Positions 8,892 through 18,985 of a stretch of DNA of 37,483 nucleotides are shown one piece after another (position 1 is the stretch's first letter; every line of letters begins with the position of its first letter). The stretch is taken from assembly GCA_023254495.1 (NCBI GenBank), contig JALRLK010000113.1, positions 1-37,483 on the forward strand. The letters run 5' to 3'. Below the pieces are notes generated by a model. That model did no database searches. It was given only the letters and a program-made list of their open reading frames with translations, and was not told where the DNA came from. Source of the DNA: Marivivens sp. GTDB taxonomy: Bacteria; Pseudomonadota; Alphaproteobacteria; Rhodobacterales; Rhodobacteraceae. A program made the position numbers and the translations under genes.

Positions 8892-11800
8892 ATGTCTGCC
8901 GCGCCGAGCTTTATCCATCTCAGGGTCCATACCGAATATTCGCTCCTCGAGGGGGCGATTCCGGTCAAGAAGCTGCCTGAGCTGGCGGCCAAGGCGGGGA
9001 TGCCGGCGGTTGCCGTGACCGACACCAACAATATGTTCTGCGCGCTCGAGTTTTCCGAGGGCGCGGTGAAGGTGGGGGTGCAGCCGATCGTCGGCTGTCA
9101 GGTCGATCTGCAATACCTCAAGACCGAGCCAGGCAAGCGGCCCGAAGAGCCGGCGGGCATCGTCCTCCTCGCGCAGAGCGAGGCGGGCTATATGAACCTG
9201 ATGAAGCTCAACTCGGCGCTTTATGTCGACAAGGGCGGGCAGCTGCCGCAGGTGACGCTCGAGGAGTTGCAGGCGCATCAGGAGGGGCTCATTTGCCTCA
9301 GCGGCGGGCCCGAGGGGCCTGTCGGGCGGCTTTTGGCGCAGGGGCAAAGGCCCAAGGCCGAGGCGCTGGTGCGCGATCTGGCGGCGATCTTCCCCGAGCG
9401 CCTTTATATCGAATTGCAGCGCCATCCCGTCGAGGGCGGCCTTCCGGCAGCGGAAAAGGCCAGCGAGCGCGGGCATATCGAGATCGCCTATGCGATGGGC
9501 CTGCCGATCGTCGCCACCAATGACGCCTATTTTCCCAAACCCGAGTTCTACGAGGCGCATGATGCGCTCATCTGTATCGCCGAGGGCGCCTATGTCGATC
9601 AGCAAGAGCCGCGCCGCCGCCTGACGCCGCAGCACTATTTCAAATCGCCCGAAGAAATGGCGACCCTCTTTGCCGACCTGCCGGAAGCCTTGGAAAATAC
9701 GGTGGAAATCGCCCGCCGCTGCGCCTTCAAGGCCTATAAGCGCAAGCCGATCCTGCCGCGTTTCGCCGATGACGAGGTGGCCGAACTGCGCCGTCAGGCC
9801 AAGGAGGGGCTGGCCGCGCGGCTTGCGGTGATCCCCCATGCGGTTTCGCTTGAGGACTATGAGGCGCGGCTCGAGTTCGAGCTTGGCATCATCGAGCAGA
9901 TGGGCTTCCCCGGCTATTTCCTGATCGTGGCCGACTTTATCAAATGGGCCAAGGATCACGATATTCCCGTGGGGCCGGGGCGCGGCTCGGGCGCGGGTTC
10001 GCTCGTCGCCTATGCGCTGACCATCACCGACCTTGATCCCCTGCGCTATTCGCTCCTCTTCGAGCGTTTCCTCAATCCCGAGCGTGTCTCGATGCCGGAC
10101 TTCGACATCGACTTCTGCATGGACCGCCGCGAAGAGGTCATCCGCTATGTGCAGGAACGCTATGGCCGCGAGAAGGTCGCGCAGATCATCACCTTCGGCG
10201 CGCTTCTGTCTAAGGCGGCGGTGCGCGATGTGGGGCGGGTTTTGCAGATGCCCTACGGGCAGGTGGATCGCCTCTCGAAGATGATCCCGGTCGAGGGCGT
10301 GAAGCCTGTCAGCATCGAGAAAGCCTTGGTCGACGAGCCGCGCCTTCGGGAAGAGGCCAAGAACGAGGAGGTTGTCGACCGCCTTCTGACCTATGCCCAG
10401 CAGGTCGAGGGGCTTCTGCGCAACGCCTCGACCCACGCGGCGGGCGTGGTGATCGGCGACCGGCCGCTCGATGAGCTGGTGCCGCTCTATCAGGATCCGC
10501 GCTCGGATATGCCGGCGACCCAGTTCAACATGAAATGGGTCGAGCAGGCGGGGCTTGTGAAGTTCGACTTCCTTGGGCTGAAGACCCTCACCGTGATCCA
10601 GAACGCGGTGGACCTTATCAAGAAGTCCGGCCGCCACCTGCATATCGCCGCCGATGGCACGCAGCTTTACGAGCCGGCTGAAGGGGCGGTTGACGAGATC
10701 AACGCCATTCCGCTGGACGACGAGAATAGTTACAAGCTTTATTCCCGCGCCCAGACGGTCGCGGTGTTTCAGGTGGAAAGCTCGGGCATGATGGAAGCGC
10801 TCAAACGCATGAAGCCCACCTGCATCGAGGATATCGTCGCGCTCGTGGCGCTTTACCGCCCCGGCCCGATGGAAAACATCCCGACCTATTGCGAGGTCAA
10901 AAACGGGCAGAAAGACCTCGAGTCGATCCACCCGACCATCGACCATATCCTTGCCGAGACGCAGGGCATCATCGTTTATCAGGCACCGGTGATGCAGATC
11001 GCGCAGGTCATGGCGGGCTATAGCCTTGGCGGTGCCGACCTTTTGCGCCGTGCCATGGGCAAGAAGATCGCCGAAGAGATGGCGAAGGAACGGCCCAAGT
11101 TCATCGAGGGCGCGAAGGCCACGCATAACGTGGACGTCAAGAAGGCGGGCGAGGTTTTCGACCTTCTCGAGAAATTCGCCAACTACGGCTTCAACAAATC
11201 CCACGCGGCCGCCTATGCGGTGGTGAGCTATCAGACGGCCTGGCTCAAGGCCAACCATCCGGTCGAGTTCATGGCCGGCGTGATGAACTGCGATATCCAC
11301 CTGACCGACAAGCTCGGCACCTATTTCCAGGAGGTGAAGAAGGGCCTCGGGATCGACTATGTGCCGCCCTGCGTCAACCGCTCGCAGGCGACCTTCGATG
11401 TGGCGGGCGGCAAGCTGGTCTATGCGCTGGGTGCGCTCAAGAACGTGGGCGTCGAGGCGATGAAGCTGATCGTCGAGGGGCGGGGCGCGAAACCCTTTGC
11501 GACCCTCTTCGATGTGGCGCGGCGGGTCGATCTGAAACGGGTTGGTAAGCGGCCCTTGGAAATGCTGGCGCGGGCCGGGGCCTTTGATGTGCTGGATCCC
11601 AACAGACGTCGGGTTATTGAAAGCCTTGACCCGCTGGTGAGCTATTCCGCCGCCATTCACGAGCAGAAATCTTCAAGTCAGGTCTCGCTTTTTGGCGAGG
11701 CGGGCGACGATCTGCCCGAGCCGCGCCTGCCCCGATGCGACGATTGGCTGCCCGCCGAGCGGCTGGCGGAAGAGTTCAAGGCGATCGGCTTCTATCTCTC

Positions 11801-12395
11801 GGGCCACCCGCTTGATGACTACCTTCCCGCGCTCAAGCGCAAGCAGGTTCTGACGCTCGACGAGGTTGCCGCCAAGGCCGAGCGCGGGCCGTTCATCGGC
11901 CGCATGGCGGGGGTGGTTGCGGGCCGGCAGGAGCGGAAATCGGCGCGGGGCAATCGCTTTGCCTTTGCCCAGTTGTCCGATCCCACGGGGCAATTCGAGG
12001 TGACGCTCTTCTCTGACACGCTCGAGGCCGCCCGCGAGCATCTGGAGACCGGATCGCGCATCATCGTCACGGTCGAGGCGACGATGGAGGCGGATCAACT
12101 CAAGCTCCTCGGCCGTTCTGTTGCGCCTGTGGATATTGCCATTGCCGACGCGGGGTCGAATGGCCTGCGGATCTTCCTTGGCGAGGCGGGGGCGGTGAGT
12201 GCGGTCCGCTCCGTCCTTGAGAATGCCCGCGAGCAGAAGATCAAAGGCGCGCGCGGGCCAGTGATCTTTACCATCCAGACCCAGACCGATCTGGGCGAGA
12301 TCGACGTCTCGCTCGACGAGGTCTATCCCGTGACGCCGCAGATCAAGGGTGCGCTGCGCTCGCTTCAGGGCGTGGTCGAGGTGGAAGAGGTTTAG
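8892..12395 (+). CDS. dnaE: DNA polymerase III alpha subunit (DnaE)
   Basis: This is the replicative polymerase catalytic subunit, 1167 residues, close to the 1160 of E. coli DnaE. The N-terminal PHP domain begins [16 protein letters not shown] (7-22). The polymerase core shows [10 protein letters not shown] (361-370) and PDFDIDFC, placing two catalytic aspartates at 403 and 405. The fingers region has [11 protein letters not shown] and the conserved [11 protein letters not shown]-terminal OB-fold follows, with [11 protein letters not shown]-like text near the end. This is the DnaE1 type rather than the shorter ImuB-associated DnaE2. The ATG at 8892 gives the full PHP domain, although no strong Shine-Dalgarno precedes it. 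It is transcribed divergently from xdhA and convergently with slyX. Confidence 0.96.
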   Translation: MSAAPSFIHLRVHTEYSLLEGAIPVKKLPELAAKAGMPAVAVTDTNNMFCALEFSEGAVKVGVQPIVGCQVDLQYLKTEPGKRPEEPAGIVLLAQSEAGYMNLMKLNSALYVDKGGQLPQVTLEELQAHQEGLICLSGGPEGPVGRLLAQGQRPKAEALVRDLAAIFPERLYIELQRHPVEGGLPAAEKASERGHIEIAYAMGLPIVATNDAYFPKPEFYEAHDALICIAEGAYVDQQEPRRRLTPQHYFKSPEEMATLFADLPEALENTVEIARRCAFKAYKRKPILPRFADDEVAELRRQAKEGLAARLAVIPHAVSLEDYEARLEFELGIIEQMGFPGYFLIVADFIKWAKDHDIPVGPGRGSGAGSLVAYALTITDLDPLRYSLLFERFLNPERVSMPDFDIDFCMDRREEVIRYVQERYGREKVAQIITFGALLSKAAVRDVGRVLQMPYGQVDRLSKMIPVEGVKPVSIEKALVDEPRLREEAKNEEVVDRLLTYAQQVEGLLRNASTHAAGVVIGDRPLDELVPLYQDPRSDMPATQFNMKWVEQAGLVKFDFLGLKTLTVIQNAVDLIKKSGRHLHIAADGTQLYEPAEGAVDEINAIPLDDENSYKLYSRAQTVAVFQVESSGMMEALKRMKPTCIEDIVALVALYRPGPMENIPTYCEVKNGQKDLESIHPTIDHILAETQGIIVYQAPVMQIAQVMAGYSLGGADLLRRAMGKKIAEEMAKERPKFIEGAKATHNVDVKKAGEVFDLLEKFANYGFNKSHAAAYAVVSYQTAWLKANHPVEFMAGVMNCDIHLTDKLGTYFQEVKKGLGIDYVPPCVNRSQATFDVAGGKLVYALGALKNVGVEAMKLIVEGRGAKPFATLFDVARRVDLKRVGKRPLEMLARAGAFDVLDPNRRRVIESLDPLVSYSAAIHEQKSSSQVSLFGEAGDDLPEPRLPRCDDWLPAERLAEEFKAIGFYLSGHPLDDYLPALKRKQVLTLDEVAAKAERGPFIGRMAGVVAGRQERKSARGNRFAFAQLSDPTGQFEVTLFSDTLEAAREHLETGSRIIVTVEATMEADQLKLLGRSVAPVDIAIADAGSNGLRIFLGEAGAVSAVRSVLENAREQKIKGARGPVIFTIQTQTDLGEIDVSLDEVYPVTPQIKGALRSLQGVVEVEEV

Positions 12396-12405
12396 CCCGG
12401 AACAA

Positions 12406-12418
12406 GGCGCGCAGCGCC
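12406..12418. terminator. Weak hairpin between dnaE and slyX
   Basis: GGCGC and GCGCC pair around GCA in the 33-base gap between the convergent dnaE and slyX stops. There is no real T-tract on either side, so a terminator role is only possible. Confidence 0.25.
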
Positions 12419-12428
12419 GCCCTTTGGC

Positions 12429-12638
12429 CTACCAGTGTGGCGGCCTCTGGTCGGCGAGCGGGATCGTGCCGCCGGCATCGGCCTCGCGGCTGGCCTCGCG
12501 CTCCAGAAGAAGGCCTACCCGCCGTTTCAACAGATCAATCTCGCGCTCTTGGCGGGCGACTATCTCGGACAAGTCCTCGACGATGCGCGACAGATGCGCG
12601 ACGGTTTCTTCCAGCTTGTCGGTGCGGGTATCACTCAT
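12429..12638 (-). CDS. slyX: SlyX-family small coiled-coil protein
   Basis: This 69-residue protein matches the SlyX family in layout. A single amphipathic coiled-coil helix (about residues 8-50, with heptads such as [19 protein letters not shown]) is followed by a short linker and the family's terminal PPHW. The E. coli gene lies beside slyD, but the function of SlyX is not established. It is predicted cytoplasmic and self-associating. It is transcribed leftward from the region shared with hisS and converges on dnaE. The ATG at 12638 is the only sensible start. Confidence 0.85.
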   Translation of the reverse strand: MSDTRTDKLEETVAHLSRIVEDLSEIVARQEREIDLLKRRVGLLLEREASREADAGGTIPLADQRPPHW

Positions 12639-12710
12639 GCGCCTCGCCTAACACGATTCCCCGCGCCCGCAAAAGCCTGTGCGCACAAGCGCATTGCCCC
12701 CCACCCGCCG

Positions 12711-12725
12711 CCGCGTTAAACGCGG
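12711..12725. promoter_or_regulatory. Perfect palindrome upstream of hisS
   Basis: CCGCGTT-A-AACGCGG is a perfect dyad with seven-base arms, 26 bases before the hisS ATG. A second dyad, TGTGCGCACA, lies at 12678-12687 in the same 113-base divergent gap. Either could bind a regulator or form a small leader hairpin. I see no T-box or His-codon leader peptide. No function is assigned. Confidence 0.35.
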
Positions 12726-12751
12726 GACCAACGACCCGACCCGAGAGAGCC

Positions 12752-14239
12752 ATGGCCAAAGACAAGAAACAGCCCCGCCCCAAGGCAGAGACGCCCAAGG
12801 GCTTTTGCGATTATTTCGGCGCGGAAGTGACCGAGCGCAGCGAAATGCTGCGCCAGATCGCCGGGGTTTATCATCGCTATGGCTTCGAGGCGCTGGAATC
12901 GTCCGCCGTGGAAACGGTCGAGGCGCTGGGCAAGTTCCTGCCCGATGTGGATCGTCCGAACGAAGGTGTTTTCGCCTGGCAAGAGGCGGATGAAGAGGGC
13001 AAGGGCGACTGGATGGCGCTGCGCTATGACCTGACCGCGCCTTTGGCCCGCGTCTATGCCCAGCACCGCAACGACCTTCCGACCCCCTATCGCCGCTATG
13101 CGATGGGCCCCGTCTGGCGCAACGAAAAGCCGGGGCCGGGGCGGTTCCGGCAGTTTTATCAATGTGATGCCGATACCGTGGGCGCGGCGACCGTGGCGGC
13201 GGATGCCGAGATTTGCGCGATGCTTTCGGATACGCTCGAGGTCGTCGGCATCCCGCGCGGCGATTATGTGGTGCGGGTGAATAACCGCAAGGTTCTGAAC
13301 GGCGTTCTCGAGGTCATGGGCCTCACCGGCGAGGATCAGCGGGCGGCGGTGCTGCGGACCATCGACAAGTTCGACAAGGTCGGCGAAGCGGGCGTGCGCG
13401 AGCTTCTCGGCAAGGGTCGCCTCGATGCGTCTGGGGCCTATATTGATGGCGTGGGGCTTGCGCCAGAACAGGCCGAGCCGGTCTTGGCGTTCCTCACCTC
13501 CAAGGGCGGCGATAACGCCGCGACGCTGGCCAATCTGCGTGTCGCGATCGGCACCTCCGAGATCGGCGCCAAGGGCGTGGACGAGTTGGCCGACATTGCC
13601 GACCTCCTCGCCGCTCAAGGTTATGGCCCCGACCGAATCGTGATCGACCCCTCGGTGGTGCGCGGCCTCGGCTACTATACCGGCCCCGTGTTCGAGGCCG
13701 AGTTGACCTTTGAAATCCTCGACGAAAAGGGCCGCCCGCGTCAGTTCGGCTCGGTCGCCGGTGGCGGGCGCTATGACGATCTGGTCAAGCGGTTCACGGG
13801 GCAGGAGGTTCCGGCGACCGGCGTTTCCATCGGTGTTGACCGCCTTCTCGCCGCGCTCCGCGCCAAGGGCCGGATCGGGCAAGACGCCGCCGCTGGCCCC
13901 GTGGTCGTCACCGTGATGGACCGTGACAGGATGGCCGATTATCAGGCGATGGTGGCCGAGCTTCGGGCGGCGGGCATCCGCGCCGAGGTCTATCTCGGCA
14001 ACCCCAAGAACTTCGGCAATCAGCTCAAATACGCCGACAAGCGCAATTCCCCGGTCGCGGTGATCGAGGGCGGGGCCGAGAAAGAGGCGGGCGTTGTCCA
14101 GATCAAAGACCTGATCCTCGGGGCCGAGATCGCCAAGAACGCGACGCTTGAGGAATGGAAGGATCGCCCCTCGCAATACGAGGTGCCGCGCGGCCAACTG
14201 GTCGCCAAGGTGCGCGAGCTACTGGAGGGGCAGGGCTGA
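12752..14239 (+). CDS. hisS: Histidyl-tRNA synthetase
   Basis: HisRS charges tRNA-His using ATP and histidine in the cytoplasm. This is the longer alphaproteobacterial form, 495 residues. [11 protein letters not shown] (90-100) and motif 2 ([15 protein letters not shown], 121-135) mark the class II core. The histidine-specific [11 protein letters not shown] lies near residue 306, and the C-terminal anticodon-binding domain is complete. I chose ATG 12752 ([11 protein letters not shown]), preceded by GAGAG; a longer upstream reading frame runs through the slyX antisense and is not credible. The last base of its TGA is the first base of the hisZ ATG (TGATG), so hisS, hisZ and hisG form a translationally coupled operon linking histidine synthesis and charging. 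Confidence 0.95.
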   Translation: MAKDKKQPRPKAETPKGFCDYFGAEVTERSEMLRQIAGVYHRYGFEALESSAVETVEALGKFLPDVDRPNEGVFAWQEADEEGKGDWMALRYDLTAPLARVYAQHRNDLPTPYRRYAMGPVWRNEKPGPGRFRQFYQCDADTVGAATVAADAEICAMLSDTLEVVGIPRGDYVVRVNNRKVLNGVLEVMGLTGEDQRAAVLRTIDKFDKVGEAGVRELLGKGRLDASGAYIDGVGLAPEQAEPVLAFLTSKGGDNAATLANLRVAIGTSEIGAKGVDELADIADLLAAQGYGPDRIVIDPSVVRGLGYYTGPVFEAELTFEILDEKGRPRQFGSVAGGGRYDDLVKRFTGQEVPATGVSIGVDRLLAALRAKGRIGQDAAAGPVVVTVMDRDRMADYQAMVAELRAAGIRAEVYLGNPKNFGNQLKYADKRNSPVAVIEGGAEKEAGVVQIKDLILGAEIAKNATLEEWKDRPSQYEVPRGQLVAKVRELLEGQG

Positions 14240-15324
14240 TGCCCCTTGCTGCGCCGATAATTGAGGAAGCGCGCCGGATCCGCGCGCTATTCGACGCGAC
14301 CGGCGCGGTCGGTGTCAGCGCCGATGTGCTCCAGCCTGCCGAGACTTTGCTCGACCTATACGGCGAGGATATCCGCGCGCGGGCCTATGTGACGCATGAT
14401 CCCCTGAAGGGCGAGATGATGCTCAGGCCTGACTTCACGGTGCCCGTGGTGCAGATGCACATGGAAAGCCGCGCCGAGCCTGCGCGCTATACCTATTCCG
14501 GCAAGGTCTTCCGCAAGCAGGAAGAAGATCCGAGCCGCCCCAACGAATATATTCAGGTGGGCTATGAGGTTTTCGACGGCCAAGCGCCGGTCGTGGCCGA
14601 TGCCGAGGTTTTCGCCAAGGTGAGCGAGGCCTTGGACGGCCTGCACCTGCGGGCGGCGACCGGCGATATCGGCTTGCTGCTGGCCGCTGTGAAGGGCCTC
14701 AACACCATCGAAAGCCGCAAGGCCGCGCTTCTGCGCCATGTCTGGCGGCCGCGGCGGTTCCGGTCGCTCTTAGAGCGGTTTGGTGGCCGCTCGCCCGTTC
14801 CGCCGACCCGTAAGGCGCTTTTGGCGGCCTCTGATCCGATGGCTGCGGCTGGTGCCGAGATCGGACTGCGCAGCATGGCAGATGTGGCCACCCGCATTGC
14901 CGCGCTGAAGGAGGACGCCGCCGCGCCCGCCATTTCCGGTGAAGAGATTGCGCTCATCGACGCGATCCTCAGCTTACGCAACACCGCGCCGAATGCGCTG
15001 GGCATCCTGCGCGATATCGCGGTCGATCTGCCCGCGATCTCAGACGCGGTGGCGCGAATGGAACAGCGGCTTGAGGCGATGGCGCAGCTGGGGGTTGCGG
15101 TCGAGACGCTCGAGTTCGAGGGCAACTATGGCCGCACCTCGATGGAATATTACGATGGCTTCGTCTTCGGGTTCTATGCCGCCGCACGACCCGATCTTCC
15201 GGCGGTGGCCACGGGTGGCCGCTATGACGCCCTGACCCGCGTTCTGGGGCAGGGGCGGGCGGTGCCGGCCGTGGGTGCTGTGATCCGGCCCGACCTTGTG
15301 GTTCAGCTCAGGGGGCAGGCATGA
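14239..15324 (+). CDS. hisZ: HisZ, ATP phosphoribosyltransferase regulatory subunit
   Basis: HisZ is a catalytically inactive paralogue of HisRS that assembles with short-form HisG and makes the first histidine-pathway enzyme active and feedback-sensitive. The 361-residue protein keeps the class II synthetase fold, including LRPDFTVPVVQMHMES (about 64-79), FRKQEEDPSRPNEYIQVGYE (about 90-109) and a late ATGGRYDALTRVLG. It lacks the HisRS anticodon-binding domain. I chose the ATG at 14239, overlapping the hisS stop by one base, rather than an upstream in-frame ATG inside hisS. Its stop overlaps the hisG ATG by four bases. Presence of HisZ fits the short HisG that follows. Confidence 0.93.
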   Translation: MPLAAPIIEEARRIRALFDATGAVGVSADVLQPAETLLDLYGEDIRARAYVTHDPLKGEMMLRPDFTVPVVQMHMESRAEPARYTYSGKVFRKQEEDPSRPNEYIQVGYEVFDGQAPVVADAEVFAKVSEALDGLHLRAATGDIGLLLAAVKGLNTIESRKAALLRHVWRPRRFRSLLERFGGRSPVPPTRKALLAASDPMAAAGAEIGLRSMADVATRIAALKEDAAAPAISGEEIALIDAILSLRNTAPNALGILRDIAVDLPAISDAVARMEQRLEAMAQLGVAVETLEFEGNYGRTSMEYYDGFVFGFYAAARPDLPAVATGGRYDALTRVLGQGRAVPAVGAVIRPDLVVQLRGQA

Positions 15325-16013
15325 CGATCAAGCTCGGCGTGCCGTCCAAGGGGCGGCTCATGGAAAAAACCTTCGAGTGGTTCAGCGCCCGTGGCCTTGG
15401 CCTTGCCAAGGACGGGGCCGAGCGCGAATACGCGGGCCGCGTCGACGGGATCGAGGGGTTGGAGCTGGTGCTTCTGAGCGCCGGTGAGATCCCGCGCGAA
15501 TTGGCGGCGGGGCGGATCCATCTGGGCGTCACCGGATCGGACCTTGTGAACGAGAAACTCTCCAACATCGACGCCACGGTTGAGGAGCTTGCGCCGATGG
15601 GGTTCGGCGGGGCCGACCTCATCATCGCGGTGCCGCAGTTTTGGGTCGACGTCGACACGCTCGACGACCTCGACGCCGCCGCCGCCGCCTTCCGCAAGGC
15701 GCATGGCTTCCGCCTGCGGATCGCCACGAAATATCACCGGCTGTTGCGCGATTTCCTCAAAGCGAACGGCGTGGCCGACTATCAGCTGATTGACAGCCAA
15801 GGCGCGACCGAAGGCACCGTGAAGAACGAGACCGCCGAGGCGATTGCCGATATTACCTCGACCGGCGAGACCCTGCGCGCCAACGGCCTCAAGATCCTTG
15901 CCGACGGCCTCGTGCACGCGAGCCAAGCCACGCTCTACAAGAGCCGGGTCGCCGACTGGTCAGACACGGATCGGGCAACGATGTCCGAGATCGAGGGGCG
16001 GCTGAAGGTCTGA
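15321..16013 (+). CDS. hisG: ATP phosphoribosyltransferase, short form catalytic subunit
   Basis: HisG condenses ATP with PRPP to give phosphoribosyl-ATP, the first step of histidine synthesis. At 230 residues it is the short form lacking the C-terminal ACT-like regulatory domain, so it depends on HisZ. The N terminus has the family pattern KLGVPSKGRLMEKT, and the PRPP-binding loop is ITSTGETLRANGLK near residues 174-187. The ATG at 15321 overlaps the hisZ stop (ATGA). It converges with the DUF1489 gene, with only six bases between their stops and no obvious terminator. Confidence 0.95.
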   Translation: MTIKLGVPSKGRLMEKTFEWFSARGLGLAKDGAEREYAGRVDGIEGLELVLLSAGEIPRELAAGRIHLGVTGSDLVNEKLSNIDATVEELAPMGFGGADLIIAVPQFWVDVDTLDDLDAAAAAFRKAHGFRLRIATKYHRLLRDFLKANGVADYQLIDSQGATEGTVKNETAEAIADITSTGETLRANGLKILADGLVHASQATLYKSRVADWSDTDRATMSEIEGRLKV

Positions 16014-16019
16014 AGCATG

Positions 16020-16451
16020 TCAGATCAGCCCCATTTCCGAAAGCGCAGCGGAAAGCTCGGCTGGCAGTTCTTCCTCGCCAGCCCGCGCCGGTTTGAGATC
16101 GGGCGGCGCGTTTTGCGGATCGAGATAGCGCCAGCCCTGAAAGGCCCGTTTGGGTGTAGGTGCGACGCGGACAATCTCGGGATCCAGCACGATGGCGCAG
16201 CGGCGGATGCCGTCGCTGCCCAAAACCTCGTCGAGCCGGACAATCCGTTGGCGGCCCTGTATCTCGCCCTTGATCACCCAATAGATCGAGCCGCCGTTCA
16301 AGACATCGGCCTCGCGCTTGGGCCACATTCGGGTGATGTGCCACGGCAGCCCATCGGGCGATTGTGCCTGCGGCAGCCGATGCCAGGCCTCGAGATCGGG
16401 GATATCCTCGGTGCCGACAGACAATTTCACAAGATGGACGGTTTTGGTCAC
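16020..16451 (-). CDS. DUF1489 family protein
   Basis: This 143-residue soluble protein belongs to DUF1489, a family of unknown function found in alphaproteobacteria. It starts MTKTVHLVKLSVG and carries the conserved HITRMWPKR, GSIYWVIKGEIQGRQ and FQGWRYL segments. There is no signal peptide or membrane segment. It is transcribed convergently with hisG and divergently from nrdJ, with 134 bases between its start and the nrdJ start. Family membership is likely; I cannot assign a biochemical role. Confidence 0.8.
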   Translation of the reverse strand: MTKTVHLVKLSVGTEDIPDLEAWHRLPQAQSPDGLPWHITRMWPKREADVLNGGSIYWVIKGEIQGRQRIVRLDEVLGSDGIRRCAIVLDPEIVRVAPTPKRAFQGWRYLDPQNAPPDLKPARAGEEELPAELSAALSEMGLI

Positions 16452-16515
16452 GGTTGCCTCCCAGATGTGGTAGGGTAGGCCTTCAATGACGATTCTGCCA
16501 GAGCGCCTTCTGCGA

Positions 16516-16543
16516 TTGCAACCGGGCCGTGATGGCCTATAGT
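16516..16543 (+). promoter_or_regulatory. Candidate sigma-70 promoter of nrdJ
   Basis: TTGCAA (16516-16521) and TATAGT (16538-16543) are spaced by 16 bases, matching consensus at four and five of six positions. Transcription would begin near 16550, leaving a leader of about 35 bases before the GGAG and ATG of nrdJ. Such a leader is too short for a cobalamin riboswitch. Confidence 0.5.
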
Positions 16544-16585
16544 CGTTGTCCCACCACCACCCAAGATTTCCACCGGAGCCACCCT

Positions 16586-18865
16586 ATGACCCGTTTCGCC
16601 GCGCCCATCGCTGAACAAATCTGGGACATGAAGTATCGGTTCAAAAAGGCCGATGGCAAGCCGGTGGATGGCACGGTGGAAGACAGCTGGCGCCGCATCG
16701 CCCGTGCGCTTGCGGTCGTCGAGAAAGATCCCGCGCTTTGGGAGGATCGGTTCTATGCTGCTCTTGAGGATTTCAAATACCTCCCCGCAGGCCGGATCAC
16801 CGCGGGCGCTGGCACGGCGCGGGCGGTGACCCTCTTCAACTGTTTCGTCATGGGCACGATCCCCGACGATATGGGCGGCATTTTCGACGGGCTGAAAGAG
16901 GCCGCGCTGACCATGCAGCAGGGCGGCGGGATCGGCTATGATTTCTCGACCATCCGCCCGCGTGGCGCTGCCGTTCACGGCGTGGGCGCCGATGCCTCGG
17001 GGCCCTTGTCCTTCATGGACGTCTGGGACGCCATGTGCCGCACCATCATGTCGGCCGGCTCGCGCCGCGGCGCGATGATGGCGACGATGCGTTGCGATCA
17101 TCCCGATATCGAGGCGTTCATCACCGCCAAATCCGATCCGGCGCGGCTTCGGATGTTCAATATGTCGGTGCTCGTGACCGACCCCTTCATGGAAGCGGTG
17201 AAGGGCGACAAGAGCTGGGATCTGGTTTTCGGCGACAAGGTCTATCGCACGGTTCAGGCCCGCGACCTTTGGGACAAGATCATGCAGTCGACCTATGACT
17301 ACGCCGAGCCGGGCGTGATCTTCATCGACCGCATCAACCAGATGAACAACCTCGCCTATTGCGAATCCATCTCGGCCACCAACCCCTGCGGAGAGCAACC
17401 CTTGCCGCCCTATGGCGCCTGCCTGCTCGGCTCGATCAACCTCGCGCGGCTCGTGGCCAATCCCTTCGAGGCGGGCGCCGACCTCGATGCCGATGCGCTC
17501 GACGAGCTTGTGGCGACTGCCGTTCGCATGATGGACAATGTGGTGGATGCCTCGCGCTTCCCACTGCCCGAACAGGCCGCCGAGGCCCGTGCCAAGCGCC
17601 GCATTGGCCTTGGGGTGACGGGGCTGGCCGATGCCCTTCTGATGGTCGGCCTGCGCTATGGCTCGGAAGAGGCCGCCGTCCAGACCGAGGCTTGGATGAA
17701 GCGGATCGCCCGTGCGGCCTATCTTGCGAGCGCGGCGCTCGCCAAGGAAAAGGGCGCTTTCCCGCTTTTCGATGCCGAGAAATACCTCGCATCGGGATCG
17801 CTCGCCCATATGGACAAGGACGTGCGCGAGGCGATTGCCAAGCATGGCATCCGCAACGCCCTTTTGACCTCGATCGCGCCCACCGGCACGATCAGCCTCT
17901 ATGCAGGCAATGTCTCATCAGGGATCGAGCCGGTTTTTGCCTATAGTTACAAGCGCAAGGTCTTGCAAAAGGACGGCAGCCGCACCGAGGAAGAGGTGAT
18001 CGACTACGCCGTGCAGATGTGGCGTGACAAGCATGGCGACAAGCCGCTGCCCGACTATTTTGTGAATGCCCAGACGCTCGCGCCCCTCGATCATGTGCGG
18101 ATGCAGGCCGCGGCGCAGAAGTGGATCGACTCGTCGATCTCCAAGACGATCAACTGCCCCGAAGACATCAGCTTTGACAGCTTCAAAGAGGTCTATATGG
18201 CCGCTTGGGATCAGGGCTGTAAGGGCTGCACCACCTACCGGCCCAATGACGTGACGGGCTCTGTCTTGTCGGTCAGCGAAACCACGGAGAAATCTCCCGC
18301 CGAGACCCACGCCAAGCCGGGCGAGGGGGCCGAGGTCGTCTATATGTCCGAGCCGCTGGATCGGCCAGCCGAGCTGGAAGGGGCGACCTACAAGCTCAAA
18401 TGGCCTGACAGCGAGCACGCGATCTATATCACCATCAATGATCTGGTGATTGCCGGCCATAGGCGGCCTTTCGAGGTCTTTATCAACTCCAAGAACATGG
18501 AGCATTTCGCCTGGACCGTGGCGCTGACGCGGATGATCTCGGCGGTGTTCCGGCGCGGCGGCGATGTGTCTTTCGTCGTGGAAGAACTCAAGGCTGTGTT
18601 CGATCCGCGCGGCGGGGCATGGATGCAGGGCAAATACATCCCCTCGATCCTTGCGGCCATTGGTGGCGTGATCGAGCGGCACATGATCTCGATCGGCTTT
18701 CTCAAGGGCGAGGGCATGGCGCTCAAGACCGATCCCAAGGCCGAGGTCATGGCCGTGAACAGCGCCCCTCGCGGCAAGGCCTGCCCGAGCTGCGGCAGCT
18801 ATGATCTGCGGATGGTCGAGGGCTGCATGACCTGCGGCTCCTGCGGTCATTCCAAATGCGGATAG
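16586..18865 (+). CDS. nrdJ: Adenosylcobalamin-dependent class II ribonucleotide reductase
   Basis: NrdJ reduces ribonucleotides to deoxyribonucleotides using a radical generated from adenosylcobalamin, with or without oxygen. The 759-residue protein has the expected cysteines: Cys86 (FNCFVMG) and Cys279 (YGAC) as the redox pair, and Cys268 in NPCGEQ as the thiyl radical site with Glu270. The 11-residue spacing between Cys268 and Cys279 matches the class II enzyme of Lactobacillus leichmannii. PTGTISLYAGNVSSGIEP forms the phosphate-binding region. A TSCPD-type domain (about 590-715) and a Cys-rich tail (733-759, several CxxC) complete it; the tail probably shuttles electrons. There is no N-terminal ATP-cone. 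ATG 16586 is chosen for the GGAG seven bases upstream. Confidence 0.95.
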   Translation: MTRFAAPIAEQIWDMKYRFKKADGKPVDGTVEDSWRRIARALAVVEKDPALWEDRFYAALEDFKYLPAGRITAGAGTARAVTLFNCFVMGTIPDDMGGIFDGLKEAALTMQQGGGIGYDFSTIRPRGAAVHGVGADASGPLSFMDVWDAMCRTIMSAGSRRGAMMATMRCDHPDIEAFITAKSDPARLRMFNMSVLVTDPFMEAVKGDKSWDLVFGDKVYRTVQARDLWDKIMQSTYDYAEPGVIFIDRINQMNNLAYCESISATNPCGEQPLPPYGACLLGSINLARLVANPFEAGADLDADALDELVATAVRMMDNVVDASRFPLPEQAAEARAKRRIGLGVTGLADALLMVGLRYGSEEAAVQTEAWMKRIARAAYLASAALAKEKGAFPLFDAEKYLASGSLAHMDKDVREAIAKHGIRNALLTSIAPTGTISLYAGNVSSGIEPVFAYSYKRKVLQKDGSRTEEEVIDYAVQMWRDKHGDKPLPDYFVNAQTLAPLDHVRMQAAAQKWIDSSISKTINCPEDISFDSFKEVYMAAWDQGCKGCTTYRPNDVTGSVLSVSETTEKSPAETHAKPGEGAEVVYMSEPLDRPAELEGATYKLKWPDSEHAIYITINDLVIAGHRRPFEVFINSKNMEHFAWTVALTRMISAVFRRGGDVSFVVEELKAVFDPRGGAWMQGKYIPSILAAIGGVIERHMISIGFLKGEGMALKTDPKAEVMAVNSAPRGKACPSCGSYDLRMVEGCMTCGSCGHSKCG

Positions 18866-18902
18866 GGGTATCGGCTCTAAGTTGCATTGCGAATCGATAA
18901 AA

Positions 18903-18930
18903 ACGCTTTGGCGTGTAATGTAATTTTTTT
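18903..18930 (+). terminator. Weak terminator-like element after nrdJ
   Basis: ACGC and GCGT pair around TTTG (18903-18914), and a run of seven T follows nine bases later (18924-18930). The short stem and the gap before the T-run make this uncertain, but no better terminator for nrdJ is visible. Confidence 0.35.
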
Positions 18931-18985
18931 GATAACAGCCTTGCCTCATCGGGCGGCCACCTGCTGGATTCTCCGCAATGATAAA

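Noticed and set aside
8814-11660. A 948-codon open frame on the strand opposite dnaE
   Set aside because: It is the antisense shadow of a GC-rich conserved gene, rich in His, Arg, Leu and Asp with no domain, and dnaE is certain in the other strand.
16452-16585. Cobalamin riboswitch upstream of nrdJ
   Set aside because: The gap is too short and no B12-box-like conserved sequence is visible.
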